Below, piece by piece: positions 1 to 7,782 of a DNA stretch of 64,000 nucleotides. The notes beneath the pieces are model-generated. The model was not told the DNA's origin, did not search any database, and worked only from the letters and a program-made list of their open reading frames with translations. Positions within the stretch are counted from its first letter, which is position 1. Each line of letters opens with the position of its first letter. Source of the DNA: a virus; IMG/VR virus record IMGVR_UViG_3300044712_001062, positions 1-64,000 of that record, one strand, 5' to 3'. Position numbers and translations under genes: made by a program.

Positions 1-2
1 TT

Positions 3-44
3 GACCAGATCTGGGCGTTGATGGACGACACATTTATATATTGA
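3..44 (+). CDS. C-terminal end of a + strand gene (partial)
   Basis: An open frame enters from the left edge and stops at TGA 42-44, leaving 13 residues that end ALMDDTFIY. It is in the same direction as the next small gene and, with it, suggests that the region left of the window is transcribed rightward, opposite to almost everything else here. Too short to identify. Confidence 0.45.
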   Translation, partial: DQIWALMDDTFIY

Positions 45-110
45 TTAGGCAAATATTAAATAGTAAATGAGGTTAATTCTGATACTAAAACGTTTTAGTA
101 GGTAATTATC

Positions 111-401
111 ATGGGAAAATTAGTACAGGCAGCCACAGAGGCTTTTAACAACTGGAAAGCAACCACCCCAGTTACAATTGATGCATATGACAAGATTTCA
201 GACGAAGATGTCATTAGCAACTACCGCACTGAACAGAAATACCTTATTGGCATTCGTGATGCAACTGAAATCGAAAGTTCATTTTATGCTGCACGAACTG
301 AAGCCCTTCAAGCACTTGAAACCAAACAACTCGCTGAACGTCAAGCCCTTGCAGCACTCTGGCAAGCAAAGGAAGATGCCGATTATGATGTCGATGCTTG
401 A
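111..401 (+). CDS. Small hypothetical protein, possibly virion-associated
   Basis: A 96-residue acidic, largely helical protein with Ala/Glu/Gln-rich segments in its second half. No recognised domain. It follows the partial gene at the left edge, on the same strand, and precedes a run of micro-ORFs. Its composition would fit a small tail-assembly or fibre-associated protein, but that is a guess from the strand and location only. Confidence 0.6.
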   Translation: MGKLVQAATEAFNNWKATTPVTIDAYDKISDEDVISNYRTEQKYLIGIRDATEIESSFYAARTEALQALETKQLAERQALAALWQAKEDADYDVDA

Positions 402-416
402 TGAAGGTAGTTGGAC

Positions 417-571
417 ATGATCGCAGATGAGATTTACAACATTTCACTTGAAGATGAAAATGGCAATTAATATGATCGATGAAGGTGCTTACACATGATT
501 GATCAAGGACAGCGAAACTTTTCATTTGATGAAGGTACTTACACATGAATGGTGAAGATTTTGATGGTTAA
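417..571 (+). CDS. Run of four translationally coupled micro-ORFs
   Basis: Four tiny open frames (417-470, 17 aa; 472-498, 8 aa; 495-548, 17 aa; 545-571, 8 aa) lie head to tail, several joined by ATGA overlaps. Three copies of a repeat reading approximately GATGAAGGT-N8-ATG, near 400, 478 and 526, put the same ribosome-binding-like sequence in front of successive starts. They may be peptides, or a decayed or duplicated translation-start cassette. Protein-level reality is uncertain. Confidence 0.3.
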
Positions 572-592
572 AGAACGCGAGGGCAATTAAAC

Positions 593-679
593 ATGGCTGA
601 AGTAGAAAGTGCATTAGAAAAAGCAAGACGTATTCGACTTGAAAAGTTGGAAGCCTTGAAAAAACTATTGAACAAATAA
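593..679 (+). CDS. 28-residue charged helical micro-protein
   Basis: ATG at 593 preceded by GAGGG; the product is 28 residues, rich in Glu, Lys, Arg and Leu with heptad-like leucines, so probably one amphipathic or coiled-coil helix. Last + strand ORF before the first promoter-hairpin element. Function unknown. Confidence 0.4.
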   Translation: MAEVESALEKARRIRLEKLEALKKLLNK

Positions 680-687
680 ACATTACA

Positions 688-773
688 TTTATATAAAGTT
701 ACTAACATATTTGTATGTGCACAAGGGCAAAATAAAAAGGAAAGGAACCTTTCTTTTTCGTTTTGTTTAGAGT
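688..773 (+). repeat. Promoter-hairpin element 1 (left border of module 1), putative small RNA gene
   Basis: TATA box 688-697, then the invariant 12-mer ATTTGTATGTGC at 709-720, an A-rich/U-rich hairpin of about 18 bp (roughly 728-765) and the 3' motif GTTTAGAGT at 765-773, followed by a T-rich stretch. TATA-to-12-mer spacing is the same in all eight copies. A TSS 26 nt from the TATA box would fall at the end of the 12-mer, giving a ~60-75-nt hairpin RNA. Points inward toward its inverted partner at 2282-2365. Confidence 0.75.
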
Positions 774-824
774 AGTTTTAAATTGTTGTGCGAACTATTT
801 TGAAAAAAGTAAAGGTTTGATTTA

Positions 825-1583
825 TTAGTATTTTTCATGCTTTGCGAATAACTGTTTTGGAATCTTAAATACTGTGTGATCCCAACTGTAATCGCTGCCA
901 TCGACTTTGAATAAAACCCATCCATTGTCTGGTCGTTGTTGACTTTTCAAACCCATGTGGCCATCAAGACCTTTCCAACATGGCGTGTTAATGGTGATTG
1001 ACGAACTTGAACCACTATATGCGAAATTGTGGGTGTGACTTCTTATGAATATATCTGCATCATCACCCTGTAATTTAAGATTGTTGACGAACTGCTGCTG
1101 TGAGTTATAACGATTTCCTGGATTACCACTATATGAAGCGTGATGCTGGATGTTCATTGTGATGTTTTCAAAATCGGCATCTCCAAACCAACCATACCAT
1201 TCACCGCCCATCATTTCGCAGCAAATTTCATCAGCACTTGGATTATGCCCAGTATGATATCCACTACCTTCAGTAAAGATCCACTCACCCCCGCAATCGA
1301 TCATCTTCAAACATTGTCTGGCGATATCACATTGTACAAGGTAATCACTCACCAAAACATCCTTCCCGCGACCTTTATAATTTAGGCCATCAACGATATC
1401 CCCGTTGCAAATTACAGCATCAACATGCCCAATTTGCTTGCACATCCCTGTCCAATAACTCCATACAAATTCCTGTAATTTAGACTGCTTCAATTCCAGA
1501 TCACGATCTTTATGATAATATCGTGGTGGCAAAAGCCCAAACATCGATCCGCAATGTAAATCTGATATTCCAAGTATTTTCAT
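825..1583 (-). CDS. Calcineurin-like metallophosphoesterase
   Basis: A 252-residue protein with the metallophosphoesterase motifs in order: SDLHCGS near the N-terminus (D-x-H), NGDIVDG (GD), GSGYH in place of GNH, HHAS, and SHTHNF (GHxH-like) near the C-terminus. The family hydrolyses phosphomonoesters or phosphodiesters, including nucleic-acid and nucleotide substrates, with a two-metal centre; the substrate here is unknown. The ATG at 1583 with GAGG upstream is preferred over a TTG one codon earlier. First gene of the module bracketed by elements 1 and 2. Viral homologues can act in DNA processing or RNA repair; neither is shown here. Confidence 0.85.
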   Translation of the reverse strand: MKILGISDLHCGSMFGLLPPRYYHKDRDLELKQSKLQEFVWSYWTGMCKQIGHVDAVICNGDIVDGLNYKGRGKDVLVSDYLVQCDIARQCLKMIDCGGEWIFTEGSGYHTGHNPSADEICCEMMGGEWYGWFGDADFENITMNIQHHASYSGNPGNRYNSQQQFVNNLKLQGDDADIFIRSHTHNFAYSGSSSSITINTPCWKGLDGHMGLKSQQRPDNGWVLFKVDGSDYSWDHTVFKIPKQLFAKHEKY

Positions 1584-1589
1584 CAAGAT

Positions 1590-1838
1590 TCAAACCTCAA
1601 TCCTATGAACTCTTTTTGGATAAGTCCCACCCAATCGAATTTTCAACTTGGAAGATCCCGTGGGCATTCTAGTGATCGAATCCACACCAATTTTATAAAT
1701 ATCCCTAAAATAATCCAGATGATAAACGATATCACTCTTAACTCCATCCTGGACAATACTAACAGTCGCAGTGGAATCTTCCCCTTCATGTTCATAAACA
1801 TCAATGATATATTGAGTGTGTAATGTCATAATAATCAC
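1590..1838 (-). CDS. Small hypothetical beta-rich protein
   Basis: 82 residues if the GTG start at 1838 is used, which overlaps the upstream stop as GTGA; a later ATG at 1829 is possible. The predicted product alternates hydrophobic and polar residues, as in a small beta-sandwich. It lies between a baseplate-like gene and the phosphoesterase. Possibly a virion accessory protein; not recognised. Confidence 0.6.
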   Translation of the reverse strand: MIIMTLHTQYIIDVYEHEGEDSTATVSIVQDGVKSDIVYHLDYFRDIYKIGVDSITRMPTGSSKLKIRLGGTYPKRVHRIEV

Positions 1839-2182
1839 ACTATCTCATCATCAACAATCCACAACCACTGGGTTGCGTATTCTGGATATGTTGCGATATT
1901 TCCACCAGCGGTAACAACCTTAAACATCATGCGATACATACCGCTTTCATCGCTCTCACCAGCACCCCACCAATACTCAACAACACCAGTTCCAGCATCT
2001 ACTATGGAACATGGTTGATCATAGATTGTAGGGGTCGTCTCGCCATCCTTAACCATCGTGAACAAAACAGTCTGACCGGTCAAATCGTGGTCAACATTAC
2101 CTTGAGTATCAATATTCCAGTCCATAATTTGATAACTCAACGGAACCGTGTCACCCTTCTTAAATCGCATCGTATAAGTCAT
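1835..2182 (-). CDS. BppU-like N-terminal domain protein (putative baseplate/tail protein)
   Basis: The frame is open to 2251, but the ATG at 2182 lies about 26 nt from the TATA box at 2203-2214, so a leaderless 115-residue product is preferred. It opens with a KKGDTVPLSYQ segment, has DLTGQTVLFTMV, then SGMYRMMFKV and a C-terminal QWLWIVDDE. The same pattern (QGD.., SGMYR-F, QW-I) recurs in the protein at 58645-59073, near the tail genes. In bacterial phages such domains occur in upper baseplate proteins (BppU). Here it sits in a bracketed module far from the other tail genes. Confidence 0.6.
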   Translation of the reverse strand: MTYTMRFKKGDTVPLSYQIMDWNIDTQGNVDHDLTGQTVLFTMVKDGETTPTIYDQPCSIVDAGTGVVEYWWGAGESDESGMYRMMFKVVTAGGNIATYPEYATQWLWIVDDEIV

Positions 2183-2281
2183 TATATAATAATGAGCGAA
2201 TGAAATATATAAAGTTAACCCCCATGCAATAATGAAAATTGACTGCTGCAAAATAGATTACAAGAAACAACAATGAAAATC

Positions 2282-2365
2282 ACTCTAAACAAAATGAAAG
2301 GAAAAAGGTTTCCCTTTTATCTTGTCCTTTGGGCACATACAAATATATTTTATCCACATATAAAA
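2282..2365 (-). repeat. Promoter-hairpin element 2 (right border of module 1)
   Basis: On the - strand: TATA about 2365-2355, ATTTGTATGTGC at 2344-2333, a hairpin whose lower stem reads CAAGAU/AUUUUG, and GTTTAGAGT ending at 2282. Inverted relative to element 1, so the two face each other across the metallophosphoesterase module. Confidence 0.75.
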
Positions 2366-2385
2366 CTAATGTGGGAATATACCAT

Positions 2386-2886
2386 TTACTTTTTCTTACT
2401 TTTAATCAATAACATGTCTACTCTATTGGCCATTTCACGCGCATGAGAACTCATATATTTGTAATCTCTTGCTCTATGCATATACCGAGTGTAATTGAAA
2501 TTTGGATCAAAGTCTAATAATTCTTGGGCTTTCTCGGGATGTAATTGTTGAAATTTAGACCACTCATAGGCGCATTCCTTACCATACTTCAATATTGCTT
2601 TCAATTTTTGATCCCAAGTTTGGAATTGCGATTGTTTTTGAGAAGCTTCCTGGATAGATTTATTTAGTTTTTCTAACCCATGCTTGATGATCATTTTGTC
2701 CAATAACAATTTTTCATTTTCATCAAGATTTAATTCAATAGCAATATTTTTTACATAGGCATTTTTGATCATTTGCCTATTAGTGATGTTTAGATAATTT
2801 CTTAATAGTTTGTCAACTACTTGTTTGGGATCAAGTTGTTTATCTTTTAAGAGTTTCCCAAATTCAGGGCGAATATCAATTTTCAT
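2386..2886 (-). CDS. Hypothetical helical protein upstream of element 2
   Basis: 166 residues, basic and mostly helical, ending in KSKKK. Residues 70-150 carry many Gln/Lys/Trp/Tyr in a pattern typical of helical bundles. It directly follows the MCM-like ATPase gene in the same direction, so a helicase partner or loader is conceivable, but no motif supports that. Confidence 0.65.
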   Translation of the reverse strand: MKIDIRPEFGKLLKDKQLDPKQVVDKLLRNYLNITNRQMIKNAYVKNIAIELNLDENEKLLLDKMIIKHGLEKLNKSIQEASQKQSQFQTWDQKLKAILKYGKECAYEWSKFQQLHPEKAQELLDFDPNFNYTRYMHRARDYKYMSSHAREMANRVDMLLIKSKKK

Positions 2887-2935
2887 GATCGGTGATTATT
2901 TTTCAAAATTGAAAGTTTCAAAAGTAATTTTTTTT

Positions 2936-4105
2936 TTATTCGTCAAGGAATATGTCGTTTCCTCGAATTGTAATCATTCCATATCTTTTCATTTCTTCAA
3001 GTTTATCATAGAGTGATTGTGCGGACATCTGAACTTGGAAACATACCGTATTAAGATAATTTCTTGTTATCATTATACGACCATCATCTGTGGTAGTTCC
3101 ATAAACCCTAATCAAATTAATTACTTGTTTAAGATCTGGGCCGGTAATGATATCCCTACGCCATTCGAATTGCTTATTTAATATGTCCATTAACCCTTTG
3201 TCTTGAACATCAAGCATTATACTAGTATCTGCACCATATTTTGCCAAATGCCAACCAAGGATCAGTTTGGCGTATGATGAAATTTCATAAGGTTCAATAT
3301 CAAATTTTTCATAAAGGTGGAATACTGATTCATCATAATCGATATTTTCAATAGAATTAAAACTTGTTGTCCACGTCTTAATGGCATCTTTCATCTCGTG
3401 GATTTGCTTAACGTCGGGTCGTTTATTTCGAGAATCCCAGACAGCCCTACGTAAATCACTTTTCAATTTGGCATCTGGTAAATTCAATAAAAAGCAAATA
3501 CGACGACCCATACCACTGCCCAATTCATATTTTGCAGGCTGAACACCGCCCCACAAAGTACAATATGTTTGATATTCTATATCTCCACCAGCAACAGATT
3601 TGCGAACTTCTCCATGATCAAGGGCTGCCAATAATTGAGACTCCATCTGGCTATTAAATGATTGGCCCATTGCATCAGTAATTCCTTTGAATTCATCCAT
3701 CATCAAAAAGCCTTGGCCATGTGTTTCGAATTTACCTTCTCTTTTTACATAATTACCATGGCTTGGTGTATAAGTTCCAACTAATGATGCTTCATTGACA
3801 TTTTGACACTGAATCATTTCATAATTACAATTGCCGAATATAGAATAGTCATCCATTCCCATATTTTTCAAGTAATATGATTTCATGTATCCAGGAGGAG
3901 CCACAAATATAATATGTAATCGCATATTTGGAATTGCATAAGACTCCCAATAGACCTTTCGGCCTTGATTCATGACATTAAAAGCGTGTATTGCATAGGA
4001 GCAAACATATGGCGGGGCATAAGTTTCATAGGATAAAGTCCCTCTCTGTTCCAGATTATCTAATATCATCTGCATTACATCTGGATTATTGGACACTTTA
4101 CTCAT
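2936..4105 (-). CDS. MCM-like AAA+ ATPase (putative replicative helicase)
   Basis: The frame extends to 4291, but the upstream part is noncoding-like. ATG 4105 has GGAG 9 nt upstream and lies just downstream of a TATA box at 4139-4149, giving 389 residues. Walker A is PPGYMKS (70-76), Walker B LMMDEF (134-139), then an S-V-A-G-G-D helix-2-insert-like region (about 170-175) and a GMGRR arginine-finger-like segment (198-202). The layout resembles the MCM ATPase core followed by a C-terminal winged-helix-like tail, without the usual N-terminal DNA-binding domain. Likely role: unwinding at viral replication forks. Diverged, so another AAA+ helicase family is possible. Confidence 0.65.
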   Translation of the reverse strand: MSKVSNNPDVMQMILDNLEQRGTLSYETYAPPYVCSYAIHAFNVMNQGRKVYWESYAIPNMRLHIIFVAPPGYMKSYYLKNMGMDDYSIFGNCNYEMIQCQNVNEASLVGTYTPSHGNYVKREGKFETHGQGFLMMDEFKGITDAMGQSFNSQMESQLLAALDHGEVRKSVAGGDIEYQTYCTLWGGVQPAKYELGSGMGRRICFLLNLPDAKLKSDLRRAVWDSRNKRPDVKQIHEMKDAIKTWTTSFNSIENIDYDESVFHLYEKFDIEPYEISSYAKLILGWHLAKYGADTSIMLDVQDKGLMDILNKQFEWRRDIITGPDLKQVINLIRVYGTTTDDGRIMITRNYLNTVCFQVQMSAQSLYDKLEEMKRYGMITIRGNDIFLDE

Positions 4106-4138
4106 TAAGAAACTCCAACTATACGTTTGACTTATCAT

Positions 4139-4214
4139 TATATAAAATATGCGGTTATAATTCTCCAAGTAGTTATATACAAATTTGATATAAAGTAAAT
4201 GAAATTTGCATATA
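4139..4214. promoter_or_regulatory. Divergent promoter region between helicase and SLOG genes
   Basis: A - strand TATA box (4139-4149) serves the MCM-like gene and a + strand TATA box (gatataaag, about 4189-4197) lies 26 nt before the ATG at 4215. This is the only divergent gene pair inside the window. Confidence 0.5.
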
Positions 4215-4559
4215 ATGAATGTATTAATGATTGCAGGACCACCAACATTTACAGATCGTGAAGTCATAGCCGATAACCTAATAGATGCCATGTTATGGGC
4301 AAATCCCTCACAAATAATTACCAGTGATCAGTTAGGTGTTGATGAAATCATAACACAATTAGTCACATCATATACTAATATAAAATTTTCAAAATACTAC
4401 ATATATAAGGATAAATTTGGAAAATCGGCATTACCAATCGCATTATTTGAAATGACCGCAAAAGCCACTCACATATTAATCTTTGATGATAATAAAATGA
4501 CTGACGTTGAATATTTCGCCAATAGAAATGGCTTGATGATTATGAAAGTTAAAGTATAA
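4215..4559 (+). CDS. DUF2493/SLOG-type nucleotide-binding protein
   Basis: 114 residues from a leaderless ATG. It begins MNVLMIAGPPTFTDRE, then QIITSDQLGVDE in place of the family's IVSGGARGAD, a K-FGK-ALPIA segment matching the DUF2493 W-K-GK-AGPIRN region, and THILIFDD. This is a Rossmann-like (LOG/DprA superfamily) fold that binds nucleotides or nucleotide-derived ligands; DUF2493 proteins are common in phages and have been proposed as nucleotide sensors. The usual GG is replaced by S-D. Only interior gene on the + strand, followed by two ncRNA candidates. Confidence 0.65.
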   Translation: MNVLMIAGPPTFTDREVIADNLIDAMLWANPSQIITSDQLGVDEIITQLVTSYTNIKFSKYYIYKDKFGKSALPIALFEMTAKATHILIFDDNKMTDVEYFANRNGLMIMKVKV

Positions 4560-4579
4560 AACAGTTATCATTTTCTAAA

Positions 4580-4700
4580 TGGTTAAATGAGGGAGCAAAA
4601 CCCAAATAACCAATACTGAACTAGTTGAGAGTATCCCTGGTCAGCGAGGAAATCAATCCTCGAAATCGACAGGTTAAGCACACAACACGCCCGTCAAAAT
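4580..4700 (+). ncRNA. Candidate three-hairpin ncRNA
   Basis: A TATA-like agtataaaa (4553-4562) predicts a start near 4580-4583. Pairings visible: 4580-4585 with 4607-4612 enclosing GGG/CCC (4591-4593/4601-4603); 4613-4617 with 4630-4634; 4636-4639 with 4670-4673 enclosing a 5-bp hairpin 4645-4649/4658-4662. No ORF. G+C is locally above the surroundings. No known family recognised. Confidence 0.4.
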
Positions 4701-4744
4701 AATATAAAATTTACCAACATATAAAAGAGATGTAACAAAATGTT

Positions 4745-4850
4745 GCGAGGGGGTAGAGATCGTGATTATAGCCCCTCATGTGATGTAATGTCATTATTAG
4801 TTTTAATTCGGGAATAATGAAACTAATTTGTGATCTCTACACAATAATAT
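4745..4850 (+). ncRNA. Candidate pseudoknotted ncRNA
   Basis: TATA box acatataaaa at 4717-4726 places the start at about 4745-4748, exactly at the first paired base. GAGGGG 4747-4752 pairs with CCCCTC 4772-4777; GTAGAGATC 4753-4761 pairs with GATCTCTAC 4832-4840 (9 bp), an interleaved, pseudoknot topology. Between them ATTAGTTT 4796-4803 pairs with AAACTAAT 4820-4827, in competition with CATTATT 4792-4798 / AATAATG 4813-4819. No coding potential. Function unknown. Confidence 0.5.
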
Positions 4851-4908
4851 ATGCTTTTATGTTATATAAATTTTGTCATATTAATGTATGAAAAACTTAA
4901 ACGATCTC

Positions 4909-5586
4909 CTATAGCCAGTCGTTGGATTTTCCAATTAGGATATTTTTAATATTTCGTTCCTTGACTTTACCAATGCCTTGGACTTTAGTTAGATCAGCAA
5001 CATTCGCAATATACGTGAGATCAGTTCCATACATCTTGCGGATATTTGACCATTGAATCATAGTGATGTTTAAAAACCTGGAAATTAATGCATCTAAATT
5101 TCTTTGGGCGACAATATCCAAATTGCCTTCGCAAATTTTCATTCCAACTTTAATGGATCTTTTAACGCCATTGAGGTGATCATTATCTACTAAAACTCTA
5201 ATATTGTAGCGAACCATCACACTGGCAATTATAGAATCGAAAATTTCAGGTTTAATATCAACATGTTTAACTCTTTTCATATAATTACAATATTCAGTTA
5301 TATCACCTGAAACCAATAATATTACCACACTATCAGTTTGATGAGTAGTGAGCCTTGCACATTGCGAGGGAAATCTAGGTTTTTTACCTTTACTGCCCAT
5401 CACTGATCCATATAAATCAGCAACGGTCTTGCGTTCAACCAATACTTTCATTGACCCCTCATTCTCACAGTGGATCAATATATCTCCTTCTTTTAAGGCA
5501 ACTTCCTTGAATTTTATATTTGGAAATTCCTTGATAATTTTCTTCCTGAAGTCTGCTGGTTCACGAGTATCCAATATGACTTCCAT
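4909..5586 (-). CDS. XPF/ERCC4-type structure-specific nuclease
   Basis: 225 residues from ATG 5586 (a GTG at 5595 overlapping the upstream stop is an alternative). Catalytic signature: LDTREP (D6, R8, E9), GDIL (34-37) and VERKTVAD (ERK 51-53, D57), the ERCC4 GDx-ERKxxxD motif. The C-terminal ~55 residues contain helix-hairpin-helix segments (VQGIGKVK). Archaeal XPF/Mus81 proteins cut 3'-flap and fork junctions next to PCNA. Single-module, without an SF2 helicase, as in the short euryarchaeal or viral forms. Probably acts in viral replication-fork repair or recombination. Confidence 0.85.
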   Translation of the reverse strand: MEVILDTREPADFRKKIIKEFPNIKFKEVALKEGDILIHCENEGSMKVLVERKTVADLYGSVMGSKGKKPRFPSQCARLTTHQTDSVVILLVSGDITEYCNYMKRVKHVDIKPEIFDSIIASVMVRYNIRVLVDNDHLNGVKRSIKVGMKICEGNLDIVAQRNLDALISRFLNITMIQWSNIRKMYGTDLTYIANVADLTKVQGIGKVKERNIKNILIGKSNDWL

Positions 5587-5591
5587 GGAAA

Positions 5592-5888
5592 TCACACCGT
5601 TGTTTCGTTAATAACTCTTCTCAATATTGCCACTCTATTCCAATCGTCCATCCAAGTTGTCCAATAACCATTAGAACGCATCCAAGTGAACCACTTATGA
5701 ACAACTTCTGGAAGTGGATCATCAGGGCTAATAATCAAATCTCCTTTTGGCATATATTTAATGAATTTGCCATTTTCAAAATAGCCATTGATTGAGACAA
5801 AATCATTAACTGGCATATAAAAAGAACGATGAGTTTTAGGATTATTCAACTCACCTGCAAAAATATGAGCAATATAAATATCATCCAT
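5592..5888 (-). CDS. Hypothetical protein
   Basis: 98 residues, Trp/Tyr/Asp-rich. ATG 5888 lies about 26-28 nt from a TTTAAATA box near 5915, so leaderless. Stops with a GTGA/TGA overlap next to the XPF gene and may be cotranscribed with it. No recognised domain. Confidence 0.6.
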   Translation of the reverse strand: MDDIYIAHIFAGELNNPKTHRSFYMPVNDFVSINGYFENGKFIKYMPKGDLIISPDDPLPEVVHKWFTWMRSNGYWTTWMDDWNRVAILRRVINETTV

Positions 5889-5914
5889 TATATATAAGTG
5901 GATGGATGTATTAT

Positions 5915-6376
5915 TTAAAGATTTCGATTAAGTTCACTAATATAAGATAAGTATAATTCATTGGGATCCCAAACAACACTACTGGTAATGACTTTGGAAA
6001 TTCCCGCATTAATCATTAATTTAGTGCATAGGAAACATGGCTTTGGAATTATTTCTCTTTGCAATTCAATATCATACCCATATAAATATAATATACAGTT
6101 TCTCGCTCTTGAGCCAGCCTGTAACAAAGCATTCATCTCGCCGTGAATTGAGAAACAAGCCTCATACTGCTTTCCTTGTGGTATGTTCAATTGTTGTCGA
6201 ATACAATTATTCAATTCATTACAATGTTGCATACCTTTTGGATTACCATTGAACCCACCTGAAATTTGATGACGTGTAATTGGATCAACAATCACCGCGC
6301 CATATTTTCTCCTAATACAAGTAGACTGCCTTGCATACTCTTCGGCAATGCCTAAAAAAAGTTGAAGATCGTTCAT
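5915..6376 (-). CDS. Deoxycytidylate deaminase-like zinc enzyme (copy 1)
   Basis: 153 residues. Zinc and catalytic motifs of the cytidine/dCMP deaminase superfamily: HGE (78-80) and PCFLC (113-117), plus an N-terminal CIRRKYGAVIVD segment typical of dCMP deaminases. Expected to convert dCMP to dUMP, feeding the thymidylate synthase at 15254-15988. A second, different deaminase lies at 9500-9898. Substrate (dCMP, cytidine or other) cannot be settled from motifs. Confidence 0.8.
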   Translation of the reverse strand: MNDLQLFLGIAEEYARQSTCIRRKYGAVIVDPITRHQISGGFNGNPKGMQHCNELNNCIRQQLNIPQGKQYEACFSIHGEMNALLQAGSRARNCILYLYGYDIELQREIIPKPCFLCTKLMINAGISKVITSSVVWDPNELYLSYISELNRNL

Positions 6377-6429
6377 TGGAAATAATATAATACTTGAAAA
6401 TATAAAAAGTAGATGATCAAAAAAATTAA

Positions 6430-6960
6430 TTATTCGATTTGCTCATCAATCCAATCATAAATCTTAAATCGATCAACTTGTTCATCATTAAAGTCAACAG
6501 GCTTCTTAAGCATATCAGCATTCCAATTTTCATTACCTGGAATATAACTGGGATGGAATTGCAATGGCCAATATGATGAACTGTTAATATTGACGCCCAT
6601 CAATCGATTATAGAAGCACAACTTCCTATGCCACCATGGATCAGTTGCAATTTTATACATGAACCACATCATGAGATTGGTAAACGCCAAGACATTTTTA
6701 TCATTAGGATCTTGTCCATTGGAATATCTCGTCATCCCAATAACATCCCTAATCAAAAATAAATCAACTGACTGATAATACTTTTCATATTTTTCACGAG
6801 ACCAGGTGCACGCATCCAATTCCTGTAGAATCTGATCACTAATTTGTATGCGTGATAAAATGTCAACCACGGGATCTTCTGGCATTTGTGGTATGGTATC
6901 TTGCATTGCAGGCTCACCACTTGGTTTTGGCCCTGTTACATTTGACGGTTCATTATCCAT
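6430..6960 (-). CDS. Hypothetical protein A of a possible paralogous pair
   Basis: 176 residues with a Pro-rich, disordered-looking first 30 residues and a helical, aromatic C-terminal half (DPWWHRKLCFYNRL...YWPLQFHP). The C-terminal layout loosely resembles that of the adjacent protein at 6996-7679 (MRRSINMALIF...DPRMWFPAY). Function unknown. Confidence 0.6.
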   Translation of the reverse strand: MDNEPSNVTGPKPSGEPAMQDTIPQMPEDPVVDILSRIQISDQILQELDACTWSREKYEKYYQSVDLFLIRDVIGMTRYSNGQDPNDKNVLAFTNLMMWFMYKIATDPWWHRKLCFYNRLMGVNINSSSYWPLQFHPSYIPGNENWNADMLKKPVDFNDEQVDRFKIYDWIDEQIE

Positions 6961-6995
6961 ATAAAATTACCTCTAAAAATTTTAAAATTTTAAAA

Positions 6996-7679
6996 TTAAA
7001 AATTTCCTTTGAACATTGCATTTGCGAATTTTCCGCGATATGCTGGAAACCACATGCGAGGATCATATGATTCATCAAATTGCCAACTATTAGCATTAGC
7101 AGTAATAAATATTAGTGCCATATTGATTGATCTGCGCATGAACATATCAGTTTTATATTTCCTAATAACATACCTGAATACCCAATCAATCCAGAAATGC
7201 GTGCGTTTCCTCTTATCATTTTCATACCACCAACGACGAACCCCCTCAATGAGATTGCTATGCTCTTGATCTATGGCAGTAATTTTTTGAAATCTATCAC
7301 GATTATTGACAACGAATTGTATAACTCCACCCATTCGTTCAAAATACGCACTATCATTACGAAAAACAGCCAATGTGAATTGCGCTAATCTCATGAATCG
7401 ATTATTAATTTTATCTTTATCTTCACGAGTCATATTTGCTGGATGATAACCATCACAAACTTTAAAGTAATTGGCCATTAGAGCATTAACAAATTCTTCA
7501 TTCAGGATCTGTCCATTATCGCCTGCTTCATGTCTTGCCAATCGTTCATCAAATGGTAAATTGTCCAACAAACTTTCATCATTACCATCACTATCAATGA
7601 AGCGCCGTAACATGTCCTTCGTGGTGATGTGAAAGTCATAGGCTTCTTTCTTTACCCACCTACCATCAGATAACTTCAA
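6996..7679 (-). CDS. Hypothetical protein B of a possible paralogous pair
   Basis: 227 residues, helical, with many Arg/Asn/Phe. Start is a TTG at 7679 preceded by GGTG; no better ATG in frame near the N-terminus, and a TATA box lies just upstream (about 7690-7698). Directly upstream of the 6430-6960 gene, with which it shares C-terminal character. No recognised domain. Confidence 0.6.
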   Translation of the reverse strand: MKLSDGRWVKKEAYDFHITTKDMLRRFIDSDGNDESLLDNLPFDERLARHEAGDNGQILNEEFVNALMANYFKVCDGYHPANMTREDKDKINNRFMRLAQFTLAVFRNDSAYFERMGGVIQFVVNNRDRFQKITAIDQEHSNLIEGVRRWWYENDKRKRTHFWIDWVFRYVIRKYKTDMFMRRSINMALIFITANANSWQFDESYDPRMWFPAYRGKFANAMFKGNF

Positions 7680-7782
7680 ATATATTTCACCACTTATATA
7701 TTAATGTGGAAGTATTTAAAGGTAATGGTATAGTTTATATAATAAAAAATGTTAAGTTAAAAAAATAGAAATAGTTCAATGA

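Noticed and set aside
4106-4291. N-terminal extension of the MCM-like protein
   Set aside because: The extension crosses the divergent promoter and the start of the + strand SLOG gene; ATG 4105 has a proper GGAG and TATA upstream.
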